DNA of 64,000 nt from Oscillospiraceae bacterium (GTDB lineage Bacteria > Bacillota > Clostridia > Saccharofermentanales > Saccharofermentanaceae), in the NCBI GenBank assembly GCA_900176545.1, contig FWXP01000005.1, positions 186,001-250,000 of the forward strand, read 5' to 3'. This document shows positions 1-8,593 of the stretch, in pieces (position 1 is the first letter of the stretch; the number at the start of each line of letters is the position of its first letter). The position numbers were made by a program, and so were the translations under genes. Below the pieces are notes generated by a model. It ran no database searches. It was given only the letters and a program-made list of their open reading frames with translations, and was not told the DNA's origin.

Positions 1-355
1 AATAGAATCAATAGAAGGTTACGTAGACTACTGGTATCTTAATTTGCAGGAGAACGGTCTGTATTATTTGGCAAATGGTTGGGATTATTACTTTACGGAA
101 TCTGCAACGGTCTCAACGACGTTTGATATCGCATCTGATGTTATCATCATCGATCATTGCTATCCTTACAACTCTGACGGAATCATGGCATTTGAAGCTT
201 ACGCCGTATTTTACACTATATCCGAGTTTATCGACAGACTTGACGATGAGGATGTTTACTTCATCCCCAATCTTCATATACGCGTGGTAAACGGCGAGAT
301 CACGGTCATAGCCGTTAATCCGTATACTAATAGCGATATATGGTGCCCGTACTGA
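1..355 (+). CDS. 3' end of an unrecognised protein (partial)
   Basis: The reading frame is open from base 2 to the stop at 353-355, so the true start lies upstream of the window; the TTG at 44 is only the first possible internal start. About 117 residues are visible. They are rich in Tyr, Asp and Ile (for example IIIDHCYPY and YFIPNLHIRVVNGE) and show no membrane segment. I do not recognise the family. A lipoprotein gene follows after 18 bases with its own ribosome site, so the two are probably co-transcribed. Confidence 0.6.
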   Translation, partial: IESIEGYVDYWYLNLQENGLYYLANGWDYYFTESATVSTTFDIASDVIIIDHCYPYNSDGIMAFEAYAVFYTISEFIDRLDDEDVYFIPNLHIRVVNGEITVIAVNPYTNSDIWCPY

Positions 356-373
356 TCTCAAAGGAGATTTAAA

Positions 374-1528
374 ATGAAAAGGAAAAGTATAGTTGCATTG
401 CTGTTGACACTATCGGTCCTTGTGTCCTGCAGTAAGGCTACGGAAGAGAGCGAGAGTACCGCGATAAGTATAAGGGAGCTTCCTTCGCAAGAGTCTACTG
501 AAGTGACTTCAAGTGAGACTTCAGAAGAGGTGACAGGAGCTTCTTCTGAAGCGTCGGAGACTACTGTAGAGCCCACTTTCGCAGAGCCTGCCCCTATAGA
601 TGATCCTTTCGCTGCTAATGCCAGTCTTTACGATGTTAACGGCGAGCTTCCCTGCTTCGGTAATCTTACTCCCGAAGAGTACGAATACTTCAGCGGCATT
701 TACTGCAAGAGCACATACGATTGCCTGTTCCTGACAGAAGAGCGCGAGCCCGTCGCATACTGCGGATTCCTGGTGTCTAATTTTGACGGACCTGAGAATG
801 CGTACTTAAGGCATGTCTTACCTTATCCTATCAATCCTAATTCGGTGAGTCCCAATGAGCCCGTGGATATCATGTATAATCCGGTGTCAGATGTCAACGC
901 CGCGTTCACGGATGTCCTTGGTATCGATATGGACGGGTTGAGCCTTAACCCGTATACGACAGAGGATCACGACGGCGTTCCCTGTGTATGCTACTCAACC
1001 GGTTCCGGAATGGGTCCCAATATCCATTTTGTACTCCTCGGAGGTAATGCCGTAGACAACGATTATTATCTCTGTTTTGAGGAGATTAACGACAGCAATT
1101 TTGCGGGCGTATCGATAGCGCATTTTGTCCGTGGAGAAGACGGATCTTTCACGCTGGTCGGATGCAGATATACAGACAGATGGACTACCGGAAGCCCCAG
1201 GGTCATTTCGGATGAGACGGAGATAGCAGCTTCTGATATCGAGATAGATGTATTGAGCTCATATCGTGAGGTCAACGGGATACGTCAGTTCTATACGTGG
1301 GGGCCCAACGCGGATCAGGCCATGGCTTCCGATGCTTTTGCGCTGGAGCTTCTGCGTGATACTTACTATGCGCATCACGGATGTATCTTCTCGGATCCTT
1401 ATGTACAGACATATTTCGATTCAAGAGCATGGTATACGGGTACGACTCCCCAAGCTCAGTTCACACCGTATAACCTAAATGCCGTCGAAGATACTAATGT
1501 CGCTACCATCGAGAGCATGATGGGATGA
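374..1528 (+). CDS. Lipoprotein of unknown function
   Basis: 384 residues. A good ribosome site (AAAGGAG) precedes ATG 374. The N-terminus is a type II signal peptide: MKRKS, a hydrophobic stretch, then LVSC with the lipid-acceptor Cys at residue 19. Residues about 20-75 are a Ser/Thr/Glu-rich linker, as in many surface lipoproteins of Clostridia. A folded domain follows with many aromatic residues. No catalytic motif or known family was recognised. The stop overlaps a possible ATG of the next gene (ATGA at 1525), which suggests translational coupling. Confidence 0.75.
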   Translation: MKRKSIVALLLTLSVLVSCSKATEESESTAISIRELPSQESTEVTSSETSEEVTGASSEASETTVEPTFAEPAPIDDPFAANASLYDVNGELPCFGNLTPEEYEYFSGIYCKSTYDCLFLTEEREPVAYCGFLVSNFDGPENAYLRHVLPYPINPNSVSPNEPVDIMYNPVSDVNAAFTDVLGIDMDGLSLNPYTTEDHDGVPCVCYSTGSGMGPNIHFVLLGGNAVDNDYYLCFEEINDSNFAGVSIAHFVRGEDGSFTLVGCRYTDRWTTGSPRVISDETEIAASDIEIDVLSSYREVNGIRQFYTWGPNADQAMASDAFALELLRDTYYAHHGCIFSDPYVQTYFDSRAWYTGTTPQAQFTPYNLNAVEDTNVATIESMMG

Positions 1529-1584
1529 AAGTGTGTATAATCGAAATTGTTCGGAAATTGTTCTTTGTGAGAGGTGCAGTTGAT

Positions 1585-2814
1585 ATGAGGTCAAGAACTG
1601 ACAAGAATACGATGGTCAAGATAGCAGTCCTGCTGCTGGTGAGCTTTATCGTTTTTATCAATTTATTCTGGAGAATGGTAGTTTTATATCCCGGTCCAAG
1701 CGGTAACTATTTCTCGGACATTTATGAGCATTTGCTCTATGGTAAGACATACGGTATAAAAGGTGAATACAGCCTTACGCTTCTGATCAATGACGTGCTC
1801 CTGGGCTTAGGTTCCGCTGGCTCATGGCTGGTGGCGGCACATCTTGCATTGATCGTTATACTGGAGATAGTTTTCGGGTATCTTTTTATGAAGAAGATAG
1901 TTCCTCAGGGTAATGCCTTTGTTATGCACCTTTTGTCACTGGCCTCCCTTGTGGTGCTGCCTCCTTACATTCCTGCCATTAATCGATTCATGTACAGGAA
2001 TTTCACGGGGAATTGCTGGCATAGTGAGAATTACCATGGGATGCGCGCGGTAGCCATACTGATCATGTTATTTTTGTTCGATCGAATAAACGATTATATT
2101 AAGAACTTCGATGTGAAGAGGATGATCATCTTTGCGCTTCTGCTGTCGCTTGTCAACGCAATAAAGCCGAATTTTATCCTGGGATTTGCTCCCTCGCTGC
2201 TCGTTGTGATGATCGCAGATATCACAAGATCAAAGGGGCGCGGATTCTCTCGTTGGGTAATGTTTGGAATGTCAGTGTTGATATCTCTCCCGGTCCTTTT
2301 GTGGCAGTATTTTGTTAATTTTGATCCATCGGTTGAGACATCAGAGAATACAAGCTTGATCTTTGTATTAGGAGATTTTATCCTGATGTCAGCCCATCCG
2401 TTCCTTGAGTTTTTGACCGGAATGGCATTCCCGCTTGCTATTCTGATCGCTTATCCTCGTGAATGTCGAGATAATAAGCTTTTCCGTCTTGCTGCGCTGG
2501 GATTTGTTATTTCTTTCTTGGAGATGTTCTTCATTGCGGAGAGCGGCGAAAGATTTTATGATGGCAACATGGGATGGGGATTACAGTGCTTTGTGTATAT
2601 AATGTTTCTTATCGCTATATCCATATTCTATAAGAATAGTGTCATCTTTTTTTCCGACAGAAAGAGAGGACAGTCACTATTATCATATTGCAGTACAAAG
2701 GGAAGATCGTCCTTACGATTGATCGTTCCGGGGTTGTTGTTTATGTGGCATCTTGGTTCCGGGTTGATGTACTTTATCATTGTGTGTTTGGGAGTTACAG
2801 GATATCGTGTCTGA
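1585..2814 (+). CDS. Polytopic membrane protein, possibly GT-C-like
   Basis: 409 residues from ATG 1585, which has GAGAGG about ten bases upstream. An in-frame ATG at 1525 would add 20 residues and overlap the preceding stop, so the start is uncertain. Roughly nine to ten hydrophobic segments span the protein. The first is followed by an extracytoplasmic loop with PGPSGNYFSDIYEHL, and NAIKPNF lies between central segments. The layout (acidic first loop, many membrane passes, small loops) resembles GT-C type glycosyltransferases or flippase-like proteins of Bacillota, but no diagnostic motif is seen. A strong hairpin terminator follows. Confidence 0.6.
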   Translation: MRSRTDKNTMVKIAVLLLVSFIVFINLFWRMVVLYPGPSGNYFSDIYEHLLYGKTYGIKGEYSLTLLINDVLLGLGSAGSWLVAAHLALIVILEIVFGYLFMKKIVPQGNAFVMHLLSLASLVVLPPYIPAINRFMYRNFTGNCWHSENYHGMRAVAILIMLFLFDRINDYIKNFDVKRMIIFALLLSLVNAIKPNFILGFAPSLLVVMIADITRSKGRGFSRWVMFGMSVLISLPVLLWQYFVNFDPSVETSENTSLIFVLGDFILMSAHPFLEFLTGMAFPLAILIAYPRECRDNKLFRLAALGFVISFLEMFFIAESGERFYDGNMGWGLQCFVYIMFLIAISIFYKNSVIFFSDRKRGQSLLSYCSTKGRSSLRLIVPGLLFMWHLGSGLMYFIIVCLGVTGYRV

Positions 2815-2848
2815 TATCCTTGCTCTTTAGTTGTATTTCAGACAAACA

Positions 2849-2882
2849 AAAAGGCCGCTTCACTTCAGAAGCGGCCTTTTGA
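2849..2882. terminator. Bidirectional terminator between convergent genes
   Basis: A 13-bp perfect inverted repeat (2849-2861 with 2868-2880; core GGCCGCTTC/GAAGCGGCC) has a six-base loop, an A-run on the left and a T-run on the right. It can therefore stop transcription of the membrane protein gene on the plus strand and of the CobW-type gene on the minus strand. Confidence 0.9.
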
Positions 2883-2892
2883 TATTGCTTTA

Positions 2893-3975
2893 TCAGAGAC
2901 CGAAGAGCTCCTTGACCTTATCCTTGTCTACCTGTGCACCGATGACACAGAGCTTGCCCGTAACGTCTGCGGCGCCTGTTCTTACATCTGCCTCGCCGGG
3001 TACGAAGTCGAAGTGGATCCACTTGCCGTCCTCGCCTGCGACGATACCCTTAGCTCTTAAGATCATGCCGTAGTCGCCGTTGTCGAGCTTCTCGAGAGCA
3101 GCCTTGATGCCGTCCTCAGTGAAAGATCTTGAAGTCTCGAATCCGATGCTGTCGAATACTTCGTCTGCATGGTGGTGACCTTCGTGATCATGATCGTGAC
3201 AACCGCATGTGCAGCCTTCGCCGTGATCGTGGTGATGGTGCTCGTGCTCATGATCATGGTCGTGGTGATGTTCATGCTCATGCTCGTCGTGGTCATGATG
3301 ATGCTCATGATCGTGATCATGGTGATGGTGGTGATGTTCGTGCTCTTCGGCTTCGAGGAGAGCAGCTGCCATGTCAGCGGCAGTGAGGGGGCTCTCGATA
3401 GCCTTGAGGATCTGGACTCCGGAGAGGAGTTCCCAGGGAGTGGTGATGACCTGAGAGTGGTCATTGATGCCCTTGATGAGCTCTACTGCCTGATCGAGCT
3501 TCTCCTGGCGGATATTGCCTGTCCTGGAGAGGATGATGGTACCTGCATACTTGATCTGATTCTCGTAGAACTCAGCGAAGTTCTTGAGGTAGATCTTGCA
3601 CTTGGATGCGTCGATAACTGTTACAGTACCGCAGATCTCCGTGCCTTCAACCTTCTTAACTGCTGCTACTACGTCGGAGAGCTTACCTACACCTGAGGGT
3701 TCGATAAGGATACGGTCGGGAGCGTACTTGTCTATTACTTCCTTGAGGGCTGTTCCGAAGTCACCTACAAGGGAGCAGCAGATGCAGCCGGAGTTCATCT
3801 CCGTGATCTCGATGCCTGACTCCTTAAGGAATCCGCCGTCTATACCGATCTGTCCGAACTCGTTCTCGATAAGGACGATCTTCTGACCGTTATATCCGTC
3901 AGCGATGAGCTTCTTGATGAGTGTTGTCTTGCCGGCTCCTAAGAACCCGGAAAAGATGTCTACCTTTGTTGCCAT
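2893..3975 (-). CDS. CobW/G3E-family GTPase with His-rich metal-binding region
   Basis: 360 residues. G3E GTPases (CobW, YjiA, ZNG1 type) are metal chaperones or insertases that use GTP hydrolysis to deliver a metal, most often zinc, to client proteins. Seen here: the P-loop GFLGAGKTT (residues 10-18), the switch segment ENEFG (37-41), the metal-binding CxCC motif (Cys64, 66, 67) and a His/Asp/Glu-rich stretch at about 213-267 ending in a CTCGC motif. The usual guanine-specificity motif NKxD appears as SRTG, which is unusual. The C-terminal CobW_C domain follows. The start has AAGAAGG just upstream. It lies 23 bases downstream of a second G3E gene and is probably in the same operon. The metal is inferred to be zinc. 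Confidence 0.85.
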   Translation of the reverse strand: MATKVDIFSGFLGAGKTTLIKKLIADGYNGQKIVLIENEFGQIGIDGGFLKESGIEITEMNSGCICCSLVGDFGTALKEVIDKYAPDRILIEPSGVGKLSDVVAAVKKVEGTEICGTVTVIDASKCKIYLKNFAEFYENQIKYAGTIILSRTGNIRQEKLDQAVELIKGINDHSQVITTPWELLSGVQILKAIESPLTAADMAAALLEAEEHEHHHHHHDHDHEHHHDHDEHEHEHHHDHDHEHEHHHHDHGEGCTCGCHDHDHEGHHHADEVFDSIGFETSRSFTEDGIKAALEKLDNGDYGMILRAKGIVAGEDGKWIHFDFVPGEADVRTGAADVTGKLCVIGAQVDKDKVKELFGL

Positions 3976-3998
3976 ATATATTCCTTCTTTCTATATTA

Positions 3999-4949
3999 TT
4001 AACTGAAGTATATGATCTCGTTCTCGGGCTTGCTTGTTATGGCGTAGTCTTCGACTTCGAGGCAGGGGACTGCGACGGGAGAACCGTCACGCTGCTTATC
4101 TTCGAAGTAGCGGATGCGGCCTGTGACCTTGAGCCACTGTCCCACGGGGAAGCCTGCTCCGTGCTCGTGGAAGCACAGGAGGTTGATCTGTCCTATGTCG
4201 TCAGCGCAGCATGTATATGCCTGACGCTGGAGTGCGAATGCACGTCCCTTGAACTCTCTGAAGACCACAGCCTGCCCTACTACGCTGACGACCTTGCCGT
4301 TATACCTTTCAACGTTATCGAGAGCATCCGTATAGAAGAGACCGAAGTCATCGGGTTCTATGACACAGGGGCTGCTCTTAAGATCGTAGGGAAGATGATC
4401 TCCGATATCGATCATCTGATTGTCCTCGCCTAAGAACGTGATGTTCATGCCGGGGTTCAGTGACTTGACGGAACCTCGAAGTTTGGGGATGTTATTTACC
4501 TCGGGATCAACGCGATTGAAGATCACGTTGTCGCAGTAGCGGTAGTAATCCGCGAATATCGTCTGCATGTTCCTGTAGTATTCGGAATATGTGGAAGCAT
4601 CTACGATTACGAGTGCTGCGGCAAGAGCCCATCTTCTGGGAACATCTACCTTCTCGAAGAATTCTGCGGGTGATACGGAGCCGTTCCATTCCATGAAGAG
4701 GATGTCGGGCTTGTAGCGCTTCTCTATGTCGAACATCAGAGCCTTATCTACTTCGTCGGACTCTACGGTAAGGACCGTTATGTCGTCCCTTCCCATGCTC
4801 TCGGGAGTGTATTCCTCTTCACCTTCTTCAGTGGCGAGGATGACTATCTTCTTGTCCCTGAAGTTCTCTTCTGATGTCCAGGAACATATAAATGAGGTCT
4901 TTCCGCTGTCCAGAAAGCCCGTAAAGAAATATACCAAACAGTCTTTCAT
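3999..4949 (-). CDS. Divergent CobW-like GTPase fused to a YcgQ/TIGR03943-like C-terminal domain
   Basis: 316 residues. The N-terminal half (to about residue 190) is a G3E GTPase: P-loop FLDSGKTS, a strand-rich core and NRVD as the guanine motif. It lacks the CxCC metal motif of its partner, and the switch segment reads ATEEGEEEY instead of ENEFG. The C-terminal part (about 205-316) resembles the conserved tail of YcgQ/TIGR03943 (DUF1980) proteins, with VVGQAVVFREF, the YTCCADD motif and GQWLKVTGRI. YcgQ proteins normally pair with UPF0718 permeases. It is first gene of a two-gene minus-strand operon with the His-rich GTPase. The fold assignment of the N-terminus is firm; the function is not known. 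Confidence 0.75.
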   Translation of the reverse strand: MKDCLVYFFTGFLDSGKTSFICSWTSEENFRDKKIVILATEEGEEEYTPESMGRDDITVLTVESDEVDKALMFDIEKRYKPDILFMEWNGSVSPAEFFEKVDVPRRWALAAALVIVDASTYSEYYRNMQTIFADYYRYCDNVIFNRVDPEVNNIPKLRGSVKSLNPGMNITFLGEDNQMIDIGDHLPYDLKSSPCVIEPDDFGLFYTDALDNVERYNGKVVSVVGQAVVFREFKGRAFALQRQAYTCCADDIGQINLLCFHEHGAGFPVGQWLKVTGRIRYFEDKQRDGSPVAVPCLEVEDYAITSKPENEIIYFS

Positions 4950-5084
4950 ATGTATTACCTTTCTCTTTCGAATAGTATTTTCGTATTAGCAGGCGATATT
5001 TTCAATACATAATATGCATGAAAATTATAATTATTATAAAAAGAAGAGTGGGTAAGTAATGTATAAGTGGTAAAATGACTTCGT

Positions 5085-5723
5085 ATGAGAAGGATGATAA
5101 TAGATCAGCAGCAGATAGCAAAGCAGGGACAGCAGCTCGCTCAGCAGGCACAGAACGAGGTGGATAAGCACGTCGGCAAATACTGCCTGCTGGAACTTAA
5201 GAACTTGGACAGGCTTCATGACGCGCTGTATTCGCCCTTTATGGACAAGGCCATGGTGACCGTGACGTCTACGGGTAATCTGGGACTTATCTGGATCTTT
5301 ACGGCGGTGATCCTTCTTGTATCCGGCAGGCAGGATGATGAGCGTTCAAGGATAGGCTACGGCATCCTTATCGCACTTTTGCTGTCGATCATGATAGGCA
5401 ATCTCCTTATAAAGAACATCGCCAAGAGGAACAGGCCTTTCTTTCACAAGAACTATAAGCTGCTCATAAAGCAGCCCTGGGATTATTCCTTTCCGTCGGG
5501 TCATACCCTCGCTTCCTTCGCGGCGGCGACAGTCTTTTTCTATATGAATCCGAACGTGGGCATAGTTGCCCTCTTATATGCATTCCTGATAGCGCTCTCA
5601 AGGCTTTATCTTCGTGTGCATTTCTTTACTGACGTTTTCTTCTCCATGGCTCTGGGCGTGGGTCTCGGAGTACTGGCTATGACGCTTTATGACACCCGAT
5701 TCTTCGGGTTGCTCTTCACATGA
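5085..5723 (+). CDS. PAP2-family phosphatase (membrane)
   Basis: 212 residues. PAP2 enzymes are membrane phosphatases that act on phosphatidic acid, undecaprenyl diphosphate or related lipids at the outer face. The three signature motifs are present in order: KNIAKRNRPF (KX6RP type), PSGHT and SRLYLRVHFFTD (SRX5HX3D, with the catalytic His). Four to five hydrophobic segments follow a hydrophilic, Gln-rich N-terminus of about 50 residues. The stop overlaps the start of the dihydrouridine synthase gene (ATGA at 5720), so the two are translationally coupled. Substrate cannot be decided from sequence; undecaprenyl pyrophosphate recycling is possible. Confidence 0.88.
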   Translation: MRRMIIDQQQIAKQGQQLAQQAQNEVDKHVGKYCLLELKNLDRLHDALYSPFMDKAMVTVTSTGNLGLIWIFTAVILLVSGRQDDERSRIGYGILIALLLSIMIGNLLIKNIAKRNRPFFHKNYKLLIKQPWDYSFPSGHTLASFAAATVFFYMNPNVGIVALLYAFLIALSRLYLRVHFFTDVFFSMALGVGLGVLAMTLYDTRFFGLLFT

Positions 5724-6724
5724 AGATAGGAAGCATCGAACTGGGGAATACCCCTGTATGCCTTGCGCCCATGGCGGGAACGAGCTCGGTTACCTACAGA
5801 GGTATCTGTGTGGAGCAGGGTGCATCTTACGGTCCTACCGAACTTGTAAGCGCCAGGTCCCTTGCTTACGGCAGCCTCGAAAGGAGCTTTCGCTACATGC
5901 AGATCTCTCCTTCAACGGAGAAGGTCACTGCGATACAGCTCTTCGGCTTCGAGCCGTCAGACTTTGAGGAAGCGGTGAAGATAATATGTAACGACGACCG
6001 CCTCAAGGACGTCGACATAATAGATATCAACATGGGATGTCCCGTGGCGAAAGTAGTGAAGACGGGTGCGGGAAGTGCACTCATGAATGAGCCTGACACA
6101 GCATTTCGCATAGTAGAGAGCACAGTTAGGACAGCCGAAGCCTACGGTAAGACCGTTACCGTAAAGACAAGGATAGGTTTTTGTGAATTCAGCCCTGCTT
6201 CCGTGGAGTTTGCGCGTGGCCTTGCGGCATCCGGTGCATCCATGGTGTGCGTTCACGGCAGGACCGCGAAGCAGATGTACGGCGGAGTGGCAGACTGGAA
6301 TGCCATAAGGAAGATGAGGGATGCGGTCGTATCGGAAGGCGCGAAGTTCTTCTCTAACGGCGACGTAAAGGATGAGGACAGCGCGCGCAGGATCTTAGAC
6401 ATCACTGAAGCTGACGGCATCATGGTGGGAAGAGCCGCTATGGGAGATCCGTGGATATTTGCAAGGATAAGAGCAACACTCGACGGTAAGCCTGCTCCTT
6501 CCGATCCCTCAGTCAGGGAAAAATGTGATATGCTTATGCGAGAGCTTAAAGGAACCGTCTCCTGTATAGGAGAGACTACGGGGGTCAAGGAGATGAGGAG
6601 CGTTATGCCGCACTATCTCAAGGGCCTTCGAGGCGCCACCGGCGTCAAGGTCGAACTCTGCCGCGCGACTACGGTCAAAGAGGTGGAAGGTATTTTGAAA
6701 GGATTTTGTGATACATGGATCTGA
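5720..6724 (+). CDS. dusB: tRNA-dihydrouridine synthase (DusB/NifR3 type)
   Basis: 334 residues, normal for bacterial Dus enzymes. It uses FMN and NADPH to reduce uridines in the D-loop of tRNAs. Seen: the N-terminal APMAGTSS signature, the active-site segment DINMGCP with the catalytic Cys, KTGAGSALM, VKTRIGF, VHGRTAKQMYGG and the FMN phosphate-binding end SNGDV...GIMVGRAAMGDPW. The gene overlaps the PAP2 stop by 4 bases at its start and the following membrane gene by 10 bases at its end, so the three form a tight operon. Confidence 0.92.
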   Translation: MKIGSIELGNTPVCLAPMAGTSSVTYRGICVEQGASYGPTELVSARSLAYGSLERSFRYMQISPSTEKVTAIQLFGFEPSDFEEAVKIICNDDRLKDVDIIDINMGCPVAKVVKTGAGSALMNEPDTAFRIVESTVRTAEAYGKTVTVKTRIGFCEFSPASVEFARGLAASGASMVCVHGRTAKQMYGGVADWNAIRKMRDAVVSEGAKFFSNGDVKDEDSARRILDITEADGIMVGRAAMGDPWIFARIRATLDGKPAPSDPSVREKCDMLMRELKGTVSCIGETTGVKEMRSVMPHYLKGLRGATGVKVELCRATTVKEVEGILKGFCDTWI

Positions 6725-7323
6725 TGGGACTGTCGGGCTTTTTGCCTTCGATCCTGATGCTGATAGCGGGCATCCTCGTATGCGGTTACGGTTACAGATT
6801 CTTCAGGCTGAGCGTTACTCTTGTGGGAGCGGCTATCGGCTTTTCCCTGGGTGTGCTGACAGCTACTACGGTGCTGGCTGCCATGGCTCCCGTATTCTAC
6901 TGGATAATAGTCGGAGTATTTACTATAGGTATAGGCTCGGTAGCTTTTGCGTTCTACCAGAAAGCCATAATAATCATATGCACCATAGGCATCGGCTACT
7001 GGTTCGTAAATGAATATGCCGAGCCTTCCTTAAGGAACTGGGCTATCGGTCTCGGTATAGGACTCGTGGTAGGCCTGGCTGCATACTTCCTTCAGAAGGC
7101 GGCCATAATGCTGGTGACATCCGTAGCAGGAGCCAAGATGATCACGACTGCAGCCCTTCCTTACATATTCATGTTCCCTATGCTGCCTGTGCTCTCAAAG
7201 CGAGCAGGCGAATTCGTATTCAGGGATGTATCCCTTCCTCCGGAGGTGTTTGTTCCCGGAATATTGACTATTATCATAGCGGCTTTCGGGTTTTCAAAGC
7301 AGCTGAAAGATGACAAGAAATAA
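6715..7323 (+). CDS. DUF4203/TMEM198-like multi-spanning membrane protein
   Basis: 202 residues, almost wholly hydrophobic with about seven predicted membrane segments, many Gly-rich (GAAIGFSLGVL, GLGIGLVVGLAAYFL). The pattern of Gly-rich helices with short loops fits the DUF4203/TMEM198 group, whose role is unknown in bacteria. ATG 6715 overlaps the end of dusB by 10 bases and has AAAGGA 11 bases upstream; ATG 6724 is an alternative. It is last gene of the PAP2-dus operon. A short basic tail ends the protein. Confidence 0.65.
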   Translation: MDLMGLSGFLPSILMLIAGILVCGYGYRFFRLSVTLVGAAIGFSLGVLTATTVLAAMAPVFYWIIVGVFTIGIGSVAFAFYQKAIIIICTIGIGYWFVNEYAEPSLRNWAIGLGIGLVVGLAAYFLQKAAIMLVTSVAGAKMITTAALPYIFMFPMLPVLSKRAGEFVFRDVSLPPEVFVPGILTIIIAAFGFSKQLKDDKK

Positions 7324-7390
7324 TGACAAGAAATGCGATATAAAAGTCTATTATCATAAACAGTTCATTAATTATTTATACAATTTTGGG

Positions 7391-7419
7391 TTGTTTTATT
7401 AGAAAACAGTCTTTATAAT
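7391..7419 (+). promoter_or_regulatory. Sigma-A type promoter in the 7.3-7.5 kb intergenic gap
   Basis: TTGTTT (7391-7396) and a perfect TATAAT (7414-7419) are separated by exactly 17 bases. No annotated gene lies downstream on this strand before the terminator at 7496, so this promoter appears to serve a short transcript only. Confidence 0.55.
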
Positions 7420-7425
7420 GAGGTC

Positions 7426-7530
7426 ACAAGGATGAAAGTAACATCCTTATTGAATCAGACAATTTTCTATATCTATCCCTTATTCCATGTTGAGGGCATC
7501 CCGATTGCATAACATTCGGGATGCTTTCAA
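7426..7530 (+). ncRNA. Candidate small RNA (promoter to terminator, about 105 nt)
   Basis: The expected transcript starts near 7426, folds a first hairpin (AAGGATG 7428-7434 with CATCCTT 7442-7448) and ends at a strong terminator stem (7496-7504 with 7516-7524). It matches no RNA family I know; in particular it lacks SRP RNA and 6S RNA hallmarks. A 26-codon frame (ATG 7432 to TAA 7512) exists inside it. That frame's possible ribosome site (GAGG at 7420) would lie upstream of the predicted transcription start, so a leaderless peptide or an untranslated RNA are both possible. Confidence 0.35.
7496..7530. terminator. Terminator, probably used from both sides
   Basis: Nine-base perfect stem GCATCCCGA (7496-7504) with TCGGGATGC (7516-7524), an 11-base loop, then TTTCAATATTTT. 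It sits between the plus-strand candidate RNA and the convergent dehydrogenase gene. Confidence 0.75.
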
Positions 7531-7547
7531 TATTTTATGGGGATTTT

Positions 7548-8504
7548 TCAGTTCACCTTGTTGATCGGCTCTCCCTTGAGGAATGCTTCGATATTATCCG
7601 CACACATGTCTATGAGCCTTATCCTGGTCTCCCCGGGAGCCCAGGCCGTATGAGGGGTTATTATCGTATTTGGTGTCGTGAGGAGCGGGTTATCTGCCTT
7701 CATGGGCTCGACGCTCACTACATCTGCACCGTAGCCTGCTACCTTGCCGCTTCTTAAAGCTTCTGCAATATCGTTCTCGTTGACAAGAGGCCCTCTGGCG
7801 GCATTTATGATGATGACGCCGTCCTTGCATCCCTTGAGGGAATCCTTGTTGATAAGATCTTTTGTCTCGTTTGTAAGGGGACTGTGAAGGGAGATCACAT
7901 CAGCATCGCGAAATGCTTCTTCCTTTGAAGCGAACCTGATGCCGCCCTCTTCCTTGACTTCCGGCATATGGTGGGGGACAGCAGTAACGTTCATGCCCAA
8001 AGCCTTGAATATCTGTGCTACGCGCCTTCCTATCTTTCCGTATCCGAATACGACCGCGTTCTTGTTCCAAAGCTCGGTCAGGGGCCTTTTCCAATAGCAG
8101 AACTGAGGGGATCTTACCCAATCTCCGTTCATGACGGAATCGCTGTGAAGGCCGGCGTTGTTGGTGAGCTCGAGAAGAAGTGCTGCGGTCATCTGAGCCG
8201 TGGCGAAGGTGCTGTACTCGGGAACGTTGGTGACCGTGATGCCGCGTCTTGTACAGGCTTCAAGATCTATGACGTTATAACCCGTGGCAAGGACTCCGAT
8301 ATACTTAAGATCAGGGAGCTGATCTATGACCTCCGCGGTAAAGGCGGTCTTGTTGGTGATGCAGATCTGCGCACCTTTTGCTCTTTCTATGAGCTGCTCC
8401 GGGGAAGTTACGTCGTAGACCGTAAGATCGCCGAACCTTTCTATCTTCTCCCAGGATATGTCTCCCGGATTTGCCGCGGAACCGTCAAGTATAACTATCT
8501 TCAT
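7548..8504 (-). CDS. D-isomer specific 2-hydroxyacid dehydrogenase (glycerate dehydrogenase-like)
   Basis: 318 residues from ATG 8504, which has GGGAGG eight bases upstream; a TTG at 8519 is in frame but lies within that ribosome site. The enzyme interconverts 2-hydroxy- and 2-keto-acids with NAD(P)H in the cytoplasm. Seen: the Rossmann motif GYGKIGRRVA (GxGxxG), the catalytic Arg in NAARGPLVNE, the catalytic Glu in VSVEP and the catalytic His in ITPHTAW. The N-terminal LATGYNVIDLEAC segment resembles glycerate/hydroxypyruvate reductases. The exact substrate is not settled; D-glycerate/hydroxypyruvate is the best guess. It is monocistronic, convergent with the candidate RNA. Confidence 0.88.
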   Translation of the reverse strand: MKIVILDGSAANPGDISWEKIERFGDLTVYDVTSPEQLIERAKGAQICITNKTAFTAEVIDQLPDLKYIGVLATGYNVIDLEACTRRGITVTNVPEYSTFATAQMTAALLLELTNNAGLHSDSVMNGDWVRSPQFCYWKRPLTELWNKNAVVFGYGKIGRRVAQIFKALGMNVTAVPHHMPEVKEEGGIRFASKEEAFRDADVISLHSPLTNETKDLINKDSLKGCKDGVIIINAARGPLVNENDIAEALRSGKVAGYGADVVSVEPMKADNPLLTTPNTIITPHTAWAPGETRIRLIDMCADNIEAFLKGEPINKVN

Positions 8505-8593
8505 GTCTCTGCCTCCCAAGGTTATTGATTGAATTAACGTACACTATGTTAAAATCAATTATAAAACAACACTCCGACCAAGGGAGGGCAGAT

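Noticed and set aside
3063-3696. Long frames on both strands over the His-rich part of the CobW-type gene
   Set aside because: They translate a low-complexity CAT/GAT-rich repeat in other frames and have no ribosome site or family resemblance.
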